Below the pieces are notes generated by a model. It did no database searches and was not told where the DNA came from. It saw only the letters and a list, made by a program, of their open reading frames with translations. Positions 10,001 to 23,400 of a stretch of 64,000 nucleotides of DNA are shown here, piece by piece. Origin of the DNA: Gnetum montanum (taxonomy: Eukaryota > Streptophyta > Gnetopsida > Gnetales > Gnetaceae); contig MNCI01000651.1 in assembly GCA_015680685.1 (NCBI GenBank), positions 1,853,832 through 1,917,831 on the forward strand, written 5' to 3'. The position numbers were made by a program, and so were the translations under genes. Numbering within the stretch: position 1 is the stretch's first letter; every line of letters starts with the position of its first letter.

Positions 10001-11668
10001 TTCATCAATGTTTGTTGTTATGGTTATCAGCACATTATCCTTACATATGACATTGAATTGGCTCCTAAAAAGGTAATATCTTTACTTCTTTATGAAGAAG
10101 ACCAATGCTAAATAGTGCTTCTCAACCTCAATGTATCAAGTTTTGTAAGTAGTCAATGCATAGATCAGGTAGTATATGGACAACTCTACTTCATCATCTT
10201 ATTTTTAACAAAGAATAGAGGCTATGGATGAATTGAAGACTGAAAGGTAGATCTAATAAGATTTATCTTTCTAAGGTGGGTACACAGTGGTTAGTTGAGC
10301 CAACTCTTGCTTAATGTTTTTAAAGGCATCATGGCACTTAGCAATCCACTCATAGTGAACTCCCTTTTTAAGTAACTTTTTCATAGGTTGTAGCTTATTC
10401 AAAAGCCTTGAGATGAATATATGAATAGACTATAATCTACCTTGCAAACCTCATAGTTCCTTAAGGTTAGTAGGTATTTCCAAGTTGGTTATGGCCTTAA
10501 CCTTTCCAGGATCGATACATATCGCTACCTTGGACACTACAAAACCAAGCATCTTACCAATTTTAATGCCAAAGGCATACTTCTTAGGATTAAGTCTAAG
10601 CTCATATTTTAAGCAACATCTAAGCACTAAATCAAGGTTGCTTGCATGATCACTAGCTATTTTGGACTTGAAAGCTATATCATTAATGTAATCATTTAGT
10701 AATCCTAGTGTGTAGTCACTAAAAATGGAAGTTATTACTCATTGATAGGTTGTGCCTATGTTCTTTAGATTGAATGACACCATTATGTAATAAAAGATTC
10801 CCAAAGGGGCTATGAAGATCATATGTAACTAATGCTCTGGGTTGATTTGAACTTGGTTATATCCTGAGAATGCATCCATGAAGGATAATAAGGCATGTTT
10901 AGCTGTGGTATCAATGAGTTGATTGATACTAGAAAAAGAAAAATCATCTTTAATAGTTGCCTTGTTGAGGTCTTTGAAATTAATACAAATGAAAATGCTC
11001 TCATTTTTCTTGGAAACTATCACTATGTTAGATACCCAATCAATATAATCAACAACTTGAATGAAGCCTACTTGGTAAAGCTTCTTGATCTCATCAAGAA
11101 CTATTAGGGCCAAATCTAATCGAATTTTGCATACTTTTTGCTTAATAGGCTTGATACTAGTATCAAGTATGATACTATGTTGTATCAATTCTGGCATATC
11201 CTCATATGATCAAGAAAAGGCTTTAACTTTATTGTGAAGAGCCTTGGTAATGTTTTTCAATATCTGGGGTTCAAGTAAGGAACTTAGTTTTAGCATTTTC
11301 TCCTCATTATTATGGGTAGGAATAAGAATTTCAACAAGAGAGTCCTCAATGATATCACTGGCCTTGAGGTCAAGCATATTAACTATGTACTCACGTCATT
11401 CAAGGGACTTCTTTATTGAAGTTATGTGGTCCAATAGGTTCTCGGGCTTAAGATTTAAGTAATCAAGTTTAATGGAGCATTCAACATCACTATAGGATTC
11501 ATTCAAGTTTAAATATAGGTTGAATTGTACCCCATGTATCCATGTTCTAATCTTGCATGTCAACCAAAAACATATTAAGTGGCATATATGTGGTAAAATT
11601 GTTAAACAATGGTAAAATGATGTAAGTGACATCAATAGTAGAACATCATAGAAAAACACAAGGGTCAA
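10001..11668 (-). pseudogene. T1 reverse transcriptase and first RNase H
   Basis: From high to low coordinates: pre-RT motif CSIKLDYLNLKPENLLDHIT; SYEDMPELIQHSIILDTSIK; then the open piece 10829-11197 with GFIQVVDYIDWVSNIVIVSK, CINFKDLNKATIKDDFSF and LLSFMDAFSGYNQVQINPEH. Past a frame break come YINDIAFKS (YVDD box with the first Asp changed to Asn), NPKKYAFGI and GFVVSK. The first RNase H remnant follows, including YIEVEKHYLALVF. Order and motifs are those of Tat RT. The altered catalytic Asp plus stops make it inactive. Confidence 0.85.
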
Positions 11669-12480
11669 AAAGAGTAGAACAACACAAGAAAAATATAAGT
11701 AAATTCATAACATGATAAATTTAGTGTAAAGAAGGTAAATCAAGATGGAAGAGGGGCCAAACGATGCCAAATGATGTAGAGTAAGGTCAAATAAAGGTCA
11801 AAACCATGCAAAATAATGTCAAATGAAGTGGAATGAGATCTTAATGATGTTAAATGATAATGAATAATGTCAAATGATCATAAAACAAGGTGAAATATGG
11901 TTAAATGATGGCAAGTGAGGCCATATGATGTCAAAAATGATGAAAAATTATACTAAATAATGTAAAAATGTTGTAAAATGTTGTTGGACAATGTCAAATG
12001 AAGCCAAATGATGAAAAATGATATCAAATGATGTTGGATAAGGTCAAATAAGGATAAATGATGTCCAAATATGGCCAAATGATACCAAATGAAGTTAAGT
12101 AATGTCAAAATAGGGTTAAAAGTTGTCAAATAGCATTAAATAAGATCAAAAGGTGCAACATAAGGTTAAATAACTCATAATAATATCAAATTTATGGAAA
12201 TAAAATAAAAAATGATGTAGAAAGGACATTGAATAGTGCTAAAATGATGTGAAAATGATGAAGGATTTTGTCAAATGGTGTTAAATGGCATCAAATAATG
12301 TAAAATGATAACAAATTATATCAAATAACATCAAATATTATTAAATGAGATTAAATAATGAAAAGATGATATCAGATGATATTGAATGGGATCAACAAGG
12401 CTAAATAGGATCAAACAACATCTAAAGGATGCAAGAAGGTTAAGAATGGTTGAACAAGGTTGAGCAAAGTCGAAGATAGC
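11560..12480 (-). repeat. T1 short-period repeat tract (ATGTCAAATGAT-like)
   Basis: About 900 bases of degenerate repeats around the words AAATGATGTC and GGTCAAATGA, spaced about 11-24 bases. Stop codons are frequent in all frames and no coding sequence is seen. T2 has a matching tract in opposite orientation at about 42600-43050 (CATTTGAC, CTTATTTGACC). Both tracts lie next to the ~180-bp array, on the side away from the antisense ORF. Confidence 0.7.
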
Positions 12481-12839
12481 ATTGAATAGAAATATTTATA
12501 CTTATTTTTTATTTTTATGATTGAAATAAATAAAAATTTTATCAAAATAAGTTATAAACTATCAAATAGGTGAAAACTTAAAGAAAACAGGTTGCTAATT
12601 CTCAAAATTCGGAAAAAGCTAAGGAAAATATGTTATACATCATCAAAAATAGCAAAAAGATCAAGGAAAAAAGTTGTAAAGTGTTAAAATAATAAAAAAA
12701 TCTAGATAAAATTGGTTTTAAATTATCAAACTATTTAAAATCTAGTAAAAATAGAAAAATCTTGTGAAAACTAGTTGTAAACTAGAAAAGAGGTTTTTCA
12801 TGGTAAAAAATATTTTAAAAGCTAAAAAATTATGTTTTT

Positions 12840-14250
12840 AATGTGTGGGCCTAGAATCCCAATGTGTGAGCATCATGTTTTCACCATCTCAACATGTAGG
12901 GCTTACATCCCCAGTGTGTGGGCAATTTGACTTGGGTTTTGACTTTGTGGAATCCATCAAGGAAGTGCTTGGGTAGTCTTAGTCTTGTTAATTGATAACA
13001 TAGATTTTACATGTTGGGCCATGCAATACCAAAACATATGAAGCATATTAGAACAATGTGTGGGACTTGTATGAAAATTTAGAAAAGTTTTCCACCATGT
13101 TTTTGGTCTTTCTAGGAACTTATGACAACATCACAGACTTAGAAGAGAAACTACAATTTTGGAATTTCTTGGTGTAAAATGTGGGTTGTTTTGGATCACG
13201 TTTGAGCTTTTTCTTATCCCAAAATTTGGTTCACACATTAGAAGGTGGTTTTCCAATGTGTGGAGGTTGATGTAGCAACTTTTAAAGGCTTTAGAGGTGG
13301 TTTTGACAAGGTCTTTTGCTTCAAAATGCTTCTAGGGTAGCATCTAAACACCTATAGTTTATTGACTTATTTTGGTGTAATTTATGGATGGTACTAAGTA
13401 ATTTTAAAGTATTTTTGATCCATATGTTGGAGATTATTTTTCCAATGTGTAGAAGCTTAAAGGCTAGTTTAGGAATGTTTTTGACCAAGTTGTTTGCCTT
13501 CTTAGGCTCTTATGGTAGCACCTAGGATTCGGAGTGAAGATTTGAATATTTTGAAGTAATATCAAGAAAGATTAGAGTCCATAAAAGCTCACACATTAAT
13601 CCATACATTCACTAGTGGTTTTCCAATGTGTTGCATGAATGCTTGCTATTTAGGAATTTTTTGGCTTAATTTCTAATTGCTTTGGACTTTTAGGGAAACC
13701 ATAAGGATTTTGGAGGTTAATCTAAAGTTTTTGAACCTATATCATCCAAGATTGAAGTCCATAAAAGCCCACACATTGGCTAGTGGTTTTCCAATGCGTA
13801 GCATAAATCATAGCAATTTATGATTGTTTTCAACTAGGTTTTCTAGCATTTATATGCTTCTACATTAACATTTGAGGCTTGAAGAAGAATCTGCATCTTC
13901 TTGGGATTTTTGAGGCCATGTATGAATTACTTATAGATGTTCATTTATCCCAAAAATTACTTCACACATTGGGGAATGATTTTTGAACGTGTGAGCTTTA
14001 ACCTCTAGCTTGTAGGGGCCTAAAGGTCATTTTCTATACTTGTGAAATTTAGCTACTATTTTTAGGTTCTAGTGGATCCTTTAGGTAATGTATGAATAAA
14101 TTTTAATAATATATTTTCTATTATCACATCCTAAAAATTTTTCCACATGTTGAATAGTGGTTTATCAATGTGTGGAAGCAAGGCCTTTTGATTGTATATG
14201 TTGCCCTACAACTTTAGAGGTGGTTTTTCAACTTGTGAGGCTATAAACTA
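12840..14250 (-). repeat. T1 degenerate ~180-bp tandem array
   Basis: A motif with inverted halves (CACACATT, then after 15-25 bases CCAATGTGTG) recurs with its right half near 13053, 13251, 13440, 13621, 13789, 13983 and 14164: intervals 198, 189, 181, 168, 194 and 181. Sequence between motifs also recurs loosely, for example TTTTGAC followed by GGTAGCA-like words. Two closer motif copies lie at 12855 and 12916, and an isolated one near 15600. The matching array in T2 is at 39690-42500 in opposite orientation. Copies are strongly diverged. Confidence 0.65.
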
Positions 14251-14259
14251 GAAATTTTT

Positions 14260-16140
14260 TACAAATACCCAACATACCATAATTATTTCTCTTTCTATTT
14301 TCTAAGTCTAATGTGTAAAAGGTGTTCTTGGGTTTTGGCAGGTTTTTATTGCCAACAGAGACAACATTTTGTAAAGATGTTATAGTTGAACTTCAGTGTT
14401 GGAAGCTCTTTCTATCCCAATTTTTAGAGAGTAGTGCACAAGGGCTAGAGTGCTAGTTAAAAATTCAAATTCACACAAGTTTCTAGCATGACTGATCTCT
14501 ACACATCCTTGAAAATAGCATTGTAGCAGTAGATCCAAGAATTTCAAGCTTTTTTTTGTGGTAGTAAATGTAGATTTCATAGACCATGAGCACCATGGTA
14601 AAGAATATGCGATCAAGAAGTCAAAATTCAGTTTTGAATGAGGTAAAGAAGGTAATACACATATATAAAGGAATTTAGATCATTTTTCAAGAAAAATATC
14701 TTTGTCTAGGATCACTAGGTACCAAATCCCCACCATATTTTCCAATTTTCATAGTTTTGTGGTAGTGTTTTTCCATCTCTAGGCTTACCTAGGTTGAAAT
14801 TTTTTGATTTGTTTATGTCAAATAAAAAATCAAGGCGTGTTGATTGTGAAAAAATAAAAGTTTGGATTTTTGGTAATGGATTGAGGGATATTTTCATTTT
14901 TTTCCAAACTTGTGTATAGCAATTTTGCCCTAGTTTTGTTAATTTTGCCACAACTTTGACATTTTATCTAGACAACATATGCTGAAATTTTTCAGTTTTG
15001 ATCATGTAGATCTATTGTTCTAGATTTTTGGCTATACCAAAGGTTGAATCATATTTTTTCAAAATATTTATAATTTTTTATGGATTTTATCCCAACTAAG
15101 TTTTCAATGTTCTAGTCTATTTTTGCAAAATTTTGTAGTTTTCCCATGGAAAAATTGGTAGTGTTTGGAATTTTTTATGGTCTTGTGATCATCATTTATG
15201 ATCTTAGGATATTAAAGATTTAATTTATATAGGTTCTATAGGAAGTTTGTAAATTTTAAAAAAACTATGAATTTTTGTAAGGATTTTACAACAGTCGTTT
15301 TAGTGCAAACTAGGGTTTTAGTGAAAAATTTCATGCAATTTTGAGTTTTTTTACATTTTTTCCCTATAGTGTTGATGTTATATTTTAATTGCTTGATTTG
15401 TGTTCTTTGCATCAGTAGATAAGAATAAGTTTTTGTAACTTTTCTATATTTTTTTCTTAGCTCTAAGATCTCTACTAGTTCAGAGTTGAATTTTGGTGTA
15501 TGGACTAGCGTTAGTAGCATTGGGAACTTGTGTATGGTTTTTGATGATTTTTGATTTTCCATGGATTTATGGCCATTGTGTGGCACCATTTGTGTTTGAT
15601 ACCACAATGTGTGAGAGGTTTTGGAATTTTTTGTAGGAATGTTTGGCAGCATGTAGGCTTTAAGAGGCAAGGAAACTCATGTTTTTTGTTTCCACTTTGC
15701 CTAACTCCTTGTGCTTAAGATTTTTATAGTTTGTTGGTTATCATACTTTGCAAAATTCCATTCATTTAATTCCAATAATATCCATTTTTTAGCTCTAGTA
15801 TGGTTAAAATCTTGTTTCATGTCAAGTGTTTGTGGTAATGCTTGATTTAGTCTTTTGAATATCAACTCTTTGTTAAAATGTCTAATTGTTTTTTTTTTAC
15901 CAAGTTAAATAATTGTCAAGATGTCAAATTTGATTTATAGGATGTGAAATAAGGTTCAAAGTGGCTAAACTTGGTATGTATTGGAATGGCAAGCATGTTA
16001 GTGGATTTGGTTATTTTATGTATTTTTATTTCATGATAACATTGTTGTTTCATAGGCCATTTATGTTTGTTTGTTTTGTTAATTTTTTTTAGTATTTATA
16101 TGGTTTTTTATGGTATAATGGTTGTGTTTCTTGGATATTT
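14260..16140 (+). other. Unassigned T-rich stretch of T1 before the antisense ORF
   Basis: No domain recognised. A 144-codon open frame on the minus strand (15236-15670) has no counterpart at the shorter equivalent place in T2 (39160-39690). The array motif recurs near 15570-15620. The stretch may hold upstream exons of the antisense ORF, because the first conserved exon begins at a splice acceptor at 16144. Confidence 0.35.
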
Positions 16141-16144
16141 ATAG

Positions 16145-17410
16145 GGCCTTTTTGAAACCTATCCTAATTTTCATTGAGTTGGTGTGAATTTTATGTTTCA
16201 AGGGAATAGTTATAGATAAGAGCTTGCACCCCGATATGAACCTTGATAATTGCACTTTAATACAGTTTAGAATTGGTATCAAATAGTTCTTGATGTACTT
16301 AGTCCAAACTTACACTATTATCATATGGTCAAACTTGGATATGGATGTTGCAACTGTAATCATGGATATTCTCTTGATAGGATCTTCTAACTATGTTTTG
16401 AAGTTCATGGTTGATGATCTTGACATCCAAAGGGAGATAGAGTGGAATAATACTTTATATTTGATGGGGGATCAAAGGTTATCAGAGATCTAGAAGATGC
16501 TAAAGTACTTGTAATACAACATTAACAACACCTTGATGATAGGTCACAAGATAAATAGTATATTTCAAAAAATCCTCCAGGGAATTTCTACCACTTAGAA
16601 TCATAAGTCCTATATTAAGTTAACATCTTTGTTTGTTTCTTTTTCTTTGATGTTTTTTTTTCTCATAATGTTTTTCATCCTTCATGTCTTGTAGGTATAG
16701 GGTAAACCAAGGAGGATTGGTATGGAATTATCAAACTTTATCAATGGCCCACACATCTTTGAAAGAGTTTAGATAGGATGATGTCATTAGAGTTCAAGTG
16801 TTGAACCATCTTGGTGATGAGTTTGGGGGATATCTCATGTAGTACTCTCATGTATACCAAATATGTGTAGCTACGGATTATGCACATGCATGATGGGCTC
16901 ATTAAGATCTAGGAGCACCTATTCTAGTTCAACCTAAGGCCCTAGCTTTTCCTAAGCCTAAGTGTAAGTTATTATAGTATGATCAATGTTTTTATTAGTT
17001 TTAGTTTTATTTTTATGGTTTTATTAGGCTAACTCATCAACTATGTTATACCATAGATTCTACACATGATTCTTCAATTACCATCACTATTTCAAGGCAT
17101 GTTGGGAAGAAAATTCAACTTAAATGAGGTGAGGTGGACTGATCACAGGAATGGCTAGGAGAAAGAGCTCCTGAGAATATCCAATAGAGGCTTACATACA
17201 TAGGTTTGTTTGGCCTATTCACATTGCTGAGTCCATCAATGTCTCCTACTAAGATGTTAAACATGATTGATTCTTTTAATGAGGAGGTTATGAAATTCAT
17301 CACTCATATTCATGATCTTTCTATTATTTTGAGCATTAACAAGTCCATGTTTAGTGATCTCTTTGGCATACCTTCTAGTGGTCTTAAAGTAACTGTTAGA
17401 GTAGGGAAGG
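16145..17410 (+). pseudogene. T1 antisense ORF, first part (multi-exon, unknown function)
   Basis: Plus strand, opposite to T1 gag-pol. A first exon begins after acceptor TAG at 16142-16144 with RAFLKPILIFIELV and runs through IIIWSNLDMDVATVIMDILL, IGSSNYVLKF and NNTLMIGHKI to about 16610. A second exon starts after CTTGTAG (ends 16694) with YRVNQGGL-like sequence, holds DDVIRVQVLNHLGDEFGGYL, and ends near a GTAAGT donor at 16964. All these segments align with the T2 minus-strand ORF (38323-39142), including splice positions. E2 then interrupts it at 17411. Function unknown; stops are mostly of the CAG/CAA to TAG/TAA kind. Extra antisense ORFs are known in Tat-lineage elements. Confidence 0.65.
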
Positions 17411-18269
17411 TGATGAGTGGTAGATACCCCTACAGTCAACCATATGAATCACAAGAATTCATGCATGATTTGGTCAAATTTCATAGACCTTATTTCTTCA
17501 AGTACATTGGTTCTAGGAAGTGAAGTCTAATTGTTATAACCATTATCTTCCGAGTTACACTTTTAAAATGCAAAGGCATGGTTAAGTAAAACTAATGCAT
17601 CTAATTTTTATCATTTTTCATGTTTTATGTTCTTAGTGCTTAAAATAAAGGAATGAAGTAATTTTTAATGGATAATTTAATCTAACTAACTAATTAATCT
17701 CTAACTAATCCTAACATAAGTATCTTGTCCCACTGTCCATACACATTCTAAACACATATAACATTGATGGATTACAAGTGTTGCTAGGATTACCAAGCAT
17801 CATGCGCATGCTCAAAATGGTCATACTTATGTACTTAATTAATTGCTATTTAGCGTAGCTAACTTAACGTAGCTTAATTTACCTTAAATATTGAAAAGAA
17901 TTAAATAAAATTGCATAAAACATTAAATTCATACATAAAATATTTAATCTAGCCAAATTTCTACAAGGTTTATTAGAAAGCTCATGTTTAATTATACACA
18001 CACTACCATTCTTAAGTACAATAGTGCTCAAATAAAGATTCATTCACTTAATGACTCCTACTATGAGCACTTGGAAAAATATTCTAACTCTAAGGAAGAA
18101 AACCTGTGAGGGCTCTACTATGCTATGAAAAAATTTATGTCCAAACCATGCACCCAAGCACTATATTTATAGGTTATCACACATCCCATGACATTGGATA
18201 TTCGACATCACCTTTGAGCCCCTAATATTGGATATCTGATATTAGAGCTAGACAAAATATAGTTCATCA
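17411..18269 (-). repeat. E2 3-prime LTR
   Basis: On plus it runs from TGATGAGTGG to GTTCATCA, matching 26097-26969 and the E3 LTR at 60770-61624. A TATA box (TATAAATA, minus) lies at 18164-18171. The polypurine tract remnant (minus CATGGGCGTA) adjoins the right edge. It is also homologous, in reverse, to the core E1 LTR. Confidence 0.85.
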
Positions 18270-20100
18270 TACGCCCATGATTAAATGAAAAAAACACGAA
18301 GGAACAATTCCCTTACAAAATATTGGGAAGGTATGGGATTATTGACTGACATGCAAACTGACTTAGATAGAATAGATAGATTCTAAGTATCCAAGTGTAT
18401 GGATTTACATTCTTTTATAAAATTGGGTGTTCATGATAGTAGAATTGAACATCCTAGCCAAAACTGACATCCAACTCCTCTTGAAGCTAAAGAACAAGGG
18501 ATAAGATTCAATGATCATGAAGGAGCCTTGTCACATGGTGCTATTATTGATTCCTTGGTGAAGATAGTTCCACTTTTACTCTATGATTCCCACTACAATC
18601 ACAATAAAATCATGGATTAGTGTGCAACGTGTAACTTATAGCTTTTAGGTACCTTGTCTCATTTGCAGTTACAGTTGGCTAGGTTTTGATTATGATGAAT
18701 TAATTATTTTAATAGCATTAGTGGGAAGAATGAAAAATAAGGTGAATTAGATAAGTGATCCATTATTAAACTATAAAAATCCAAAATGCAATGAAATGTT
18801 TAAAGAGGATTAAAGAATTCACAATAACAAAAAAGAGGATTTCACTAAAAAAAACATTGTGAAGATGCACACAATTGAATGTCATTGATGAGGCACAAAA
18901 AAGGATTTGATTGTGAGAATGTCCAAGGGTAAAGAACTTAACTAACCTAACCAAAAGGTATGCAAGTGGGTGCTTCCTAAAGCAGGCACATGCCCTTGTT
19001 GCCCTTACATATCCTCAAATCAAGGAGTCCATGGATCCCATGGGTGATTAATGGTTATAGAAAGTTAAGTAAAAAAACCTAGAAGAAACTACCTAAGAAT
19101 TTTGACACATCAAACTAAGACATTGAACAAGGACATGAACACCGAAAGTGAGGTGAAACATAGAAAGCATAGATGGATGAGAGAGAGAAAGTGGAATAGA
19201 GTTCTCAATTAAGGTCACATGAAATCCCTTGTGAATTTTGTGGTTAAATGACCTAATAAATTCTATCCTTAGTCCAAACCAAAACCAACTATGTTTAGTG
19301 ACTTTTCATCACCACTCTAACACTAGTCCATCCCTTTAAGACATAAGAGTGCTCATACAAAACAACCATCATACCTTATTTAAGAAGAAAAGAGAAGCAG
19401 GAAGTGAGAAAGAACCTTAGTTAGAGGAGATCTTTAGGCATGGACAACATGTCTTTTTATTTCCATAACTAATGCTTGTGGCCTATTTTTTTTAAGGGGT
19501 ATGCTTTAAATTTCAATCATTTTATGGGAACCACACCATGTAAATACTTATTTAACATCCTATTATTGGTTGACATAGAATAGTATGAATTCCATGAAAA
19601 CCATCATGCATCCAAGTATAAGAGTACAAAGAGTATTGAGTCCCCTTAAAGTTGTAACCTATTCAAACCTTTGAATCCTTTCCACATCCAAAAACTACCA
19701 AGGTCACAAGTTTGTTAAAGTTTTATTAATGAAAAGGGACCTCACACTTCTAGAACTAGAAACACCATAGAGTTTGTGGATGGGTGGATGGTGTGGTCTC
19801 ACCACATATTTTATGGAAAAGAAACCATGTCTTAGTTATCAGTAACAAAATTCAAGCTAGAATCTAGACACCAACAATCAAATAACTAGATAGCATAGGT
19901 TCACATCAAGAAAACTACATTGTACCCATTTGGTAATAAGGCATGTTATTATTAGAACATAATAAGAAAGTCATACCAAAATAAAGAAACATATAAAAGA
20001 AATTATAAAATATTAAATAGAAATAAAATGTACTAAAAAGTTTGTAAAACAAATATTATAAAAAATTAAGAAAGTTGAGATTCATTAATGTTTCTTTTTG
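18270..20100 (-). other. E2 long 3-prime untranslated region
   Basis: About 1.8 kb with no supported coding sequence, aligning with E3 at 61635-63600 and reversed E1 at about 6840-8830. Shared landmarks include the stretch near 18590-18700 (61960-62080 in E3) and the A-rich tract at 19970-20090. Small ORFs in this stretch are not conserved between copies. Confidence 0.65.
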
Positions 20101-20129
20101 TGCTAGAGTTAAGTCAAGGTCAAGGTCAA

Positions 20130-20840
20130 GGTCATAGGCTATTGAAAGTGTATGGAGCTTGGATTGAATAGGAAGAATTGGTAGTTTTCCATACACCAGC
20201 TCATAGGGAGAGTAGCCTATGGGAATCTTCCACATTGAGCAGTAGGTCTAGAGGGAATTGTTAAGTTTCATGCTCTAGTCTCTCCTATATTTGCTAATTG
20301 TTCTCATTAAGATCTTAGTGATTTCTCTATTTGTAACCTCAACTTGACTGTTGGCTTTGGGATGATAAGGTGTTATTAGTTTATGCTTAACCCTCAATTG
20401 TTGCATGAGCTTTCAAAAGGTAGTGCTTGTAAAGTGGGTTCCATTATTAGAAATTAATGCACATGGCACACTAAACCTATTTACAACATTCTATTGCACA
20501 TAAAAAGTAGTAGTAGAATATGTATAGTCAGTGTTGGCTATTACAATGACTATGATGTATGCCTTTCCATTTGACATGGACATGATGGGATCCATGAAGT
20601 CAATGCCCCAGATGTTAAAGGATTCTAGTGGTTGGATCCACTATTTAGGTTCTTCCATTTAAGTGGTCATTCCACCATCGCATTGGCAATGTTCACAAGA
20701 GTTGATAAATTGGTGAGCATCCCTGAAAAGTGTTGTCCAATAATATCTTGCAATTAGGATCATAATGAAAATGTATCTCCATACATAGTGGCCCCCACAT
20801 GGACCCTCATGAGCATTCTAGAGAATGCGTAGTTGATTAG
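20130..20840 (-). pseudogene. E2 integrase
   Basis: On minus: ARYYWTTLFRDAHQFINSCE then HCQCDGG (zinc-binding Cys pair), WGIDFMDPIMSMSNGKAY (first catalytic Asp present), VPCALISNNGTHFTS (second catalytic Asp replaced by Asn), YHPKANSQVEVTNREITKIL (catalytic Glu present) and GYSPYELVYGKLPILP. This is the standard Ty3/gypsy integrase order. It would insert the cDNA into chromosomes. The D-to-N change and stops make it inactive. The C-terminal piece of this family is better seen in E3 (63655-64000). Confidence 0.85.
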
Positions 20841-21059
20841 CATTAGGGACACACCAATGAACCAAGCCATCAACGCACACCTTGTAGATGTGCTTGTTGA
20901 TCTTCATGAAGTGATTTACCTCATGAAGAAACTACTATTTTTTTCTATGGTCAAGTTCTTATTGCATCTCTTGAGTGAGAAGATAGGTGAGAGTGCCATC
21001 ATACCATTTAGGCTTAGTGGGAAATTATTTTCTCATAGCCCTAGCAAAGAGAAGTTCAT

Positions 21060-22728
21060 CCAAAAACTAATTAGATAGTGGGCTTTCCTCTCTATTTTTC
21101 CATCGCAACCAAGATAAGTGATCAATGAACACATTCTTAATTTCCTTTTGGTCTATCATCATAAGATCGAATTCCTGCAAGATCAACAACCACTATATGA
21201 CATGATGGCTCACCATTGGCTTATTCATTTAGAAGCCAATTGAACTATGATATGTGTGTGCAAACACTTTGTACAGAAGCGCATATTGCCTAAACTTTTC
21301 TAAAACAAGCACCACTACCATCAATTCTTTTTATGTGGTGATGTAGTTTAGCTATGCATCCAAAATGCTTCAACTTATGCAATGGATGTAATATGAATGT
21401 TTTTTATCATCCAATTACATAAGCATATCCCCTAAGGCATAATTTGATGTATCCATCATAACGTAAAATGGTCTAGACTAGTTTGGTGCTTGTAGAATTG
21501 AGGTTTCTATGAGTTTTTTCTTTAGTTGTTGGAATGCATTTTCACATTCCTTGATCCAAAAAAGAAATACAGAATATTTCTTTGTTAGCTCAACCAATTT
21601 TTTTTCAAGCTTAGAAAAACTCTCTATGAATCACTAGTAGTAGCCATTATGTCCAAGGAAAGACCAAACATCTTTTACAATTTTTGGTTGATGCATAATT
21701 CCTTGGATGACCCTAATATTTTCAAGGTTAACCTTAATTCTTACTTGTGAAATTTTGTGCTCCAACATAATGCCCTCCTGGACCATCAGATGGCGATTTT
21801 GCTAATTAAGCCAAAGATTGATCTCAATGCATCTTTTGAGCACTTACTCAAGATGACCCAGGTCTTGTTCAAATGTAGCCTCATAGGTGGAGAAGTCATC
21901 CATGAAGACTTCAACCTTGCTACTAATCTGTTGCTGAAAAATACTTAAGACTAGGAATTGGAATGTGCCAAGGGCATTACATAGTCCAAATGGCATCTTT
22001 CAATACACAAAAGTTCCCCATAGACTCATGAATGTGGTTTTGGCATGATTCTTTGGTACGATCTGGGTTTGGTTATAGCCACTATAACCATCTAGAAAAC
22101 TATAATAGCATTGCCCATAAATTATGTTCAACAACTAATTCACAAAAGGTAATGAAAAGTGATTTTTCAATCTTCTCATATTCAACAACCAGAATTCAAT
22201 GTAGACCTACCACTTGCCACCTTTCTTGGGCACAATCATGAGTGGGCTAACCCACTCACTATTTGCAATGAGATAGATAAACCCTACCTTGAGGATTTTT
22301 TCAATTTCATATTTGATGATTTGCTTTAATTTAGGGTTCAATTACTATTGTGGTTGCCTCTTTGGCTTCATGAATAGATCAATGTAGATACAATGTGAGC
22401 ATATCCTAGGATCAATCCTTATGAGTTTAGAATATGACTAAGAAAAGTTTATTGGTCATTTGTTGACCACATACAATAGCATCTTCTTTTGTTTAGGAGC
22501 AATATTTGCATTCATTATTATTACCAGCCTCTCATTTTTCAAGAATGCATATTCCATGTTGGTAGGTAGATTTTTTAACTCAAGGGGCTCTTGTTTAAAA
22601 TTTTTAGGAATTCCAAACTCTTCCCAATTAGTATCATCAATTTCATCAATGGAGAGTTGGTGATGAACTTTCTCTAGTTGATCCATGCCTTCTATGTAGG
22701 CACATGTTGTTCTCTTAGCAAGATCCAT
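21060..22728 (-). pseudogene. E2 reverse transcriptase and RNase H (Athila type)
   Basis: The open piece 22456-22728 holds the pre-RT motif LELKNLPTNMEYAFLKNERL. Then come GFIYLIANSEWVSPLMIVPK, YSFLDGYSGYNQTQIVPKNH, MPFGLCNALGTFQ and VEVFMDDFSTYEATFEQ (active-site MDD intact). RNase H follows with MMDTSNYALGDML and ELMVVVLVLEKFRQYALLYK. The FMDD box with FGLCNA and LDGYSGYNQ is typical of Athila rather than Tat or chromoviruses. Stops interrupt every few dozen codons. Confidence 0.85.
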
Positions 22729-22959
22729 GCAAAGTGTGCTACTTCCAAGATCAGCTGTTAGCCACTGGGTTCCCTCTTGCTTTGTGGCTACTACATAGAC
22801 ACACTTTTGAATTTCAGATATATCAGCACACTAACTACATGCTTTGATAGATACATTATTAACTGCCCATAGTTTTTGCACATAGTTGCACCCTGTATCA
22901 CTGTATGAAACACATGGAACTTTCTTCCTCTTGATCTTTCTAGATGAATTTTCTTTAGA

Positions 22960-23400
22960 GATTTTGAGGGAAAGATCTTAAATCCCCAATTATGCATCAA
23001 CAATGGTCAGCTAAGCCCTTTCTATGATGATTGGGAAGTCACCCTTGCAATTGTTCATTCAAATCACTAAGAAATCAACTAGGTAGGACCACCTACAAAT
23101 AGTATTTATAATGTCCTCTACTAGTCCCAAGGGAATAGTGATGGATTGATCAGCCAACTCAAGATGGACGTTACCCTTTTTGAGTGGAGGTAGGTTCCAA
23201 GCTTTATATATCTTACGGGAGATTAGATTAACACCAAAACCTAAATCTAGAAGAGCTTTGCAAGGCTCATTGCTTGCAATTTAAAGGTAAATAATGGGAC
23301 TTTCAAGATCAGATAATTTCCTAGGAAGGTAGCTAACTTTATCCAATTTTTTACTACATGAGTTAACATGATGGTATGCACTTTGGGAGGTGTTTGGTTT
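22960..23400 (-). pseudogene. E2 aspartic protease
   Basis: On minus: IASNEPCKALLDLGFGVNLI, then NVHLELADQSITIPLGLVED and WSYLVDFLVI. It aligns residue by residue with the E1 protease. The catalytic Asp-Ser-Gly reads Asp-Leu-Gly here (complement of 23241-23255), a single C-to-T change in the serine codon. Inactive. Confidence 0.8.

Noticed and set aside
11560-14250. Possible CRISPR-like array
   Set aside because: Repeats are diverged, periods vary and the context is a plant retrotransposon.
15236-15670. 144-codon minus-strand ORF
   Set aside because: No recognised domain, no counterpart in T2, and it lies in a repeat-rich T-rich stretch where chance openness is likely.
17115-17523. ORFs overlapping the E2 left edge (both strands)
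   Set aside because: The plus ORF 17206-17523 reads through the T1 antisense ORF into the E2 LTR; only the part before 17411 may be real coding remnant.
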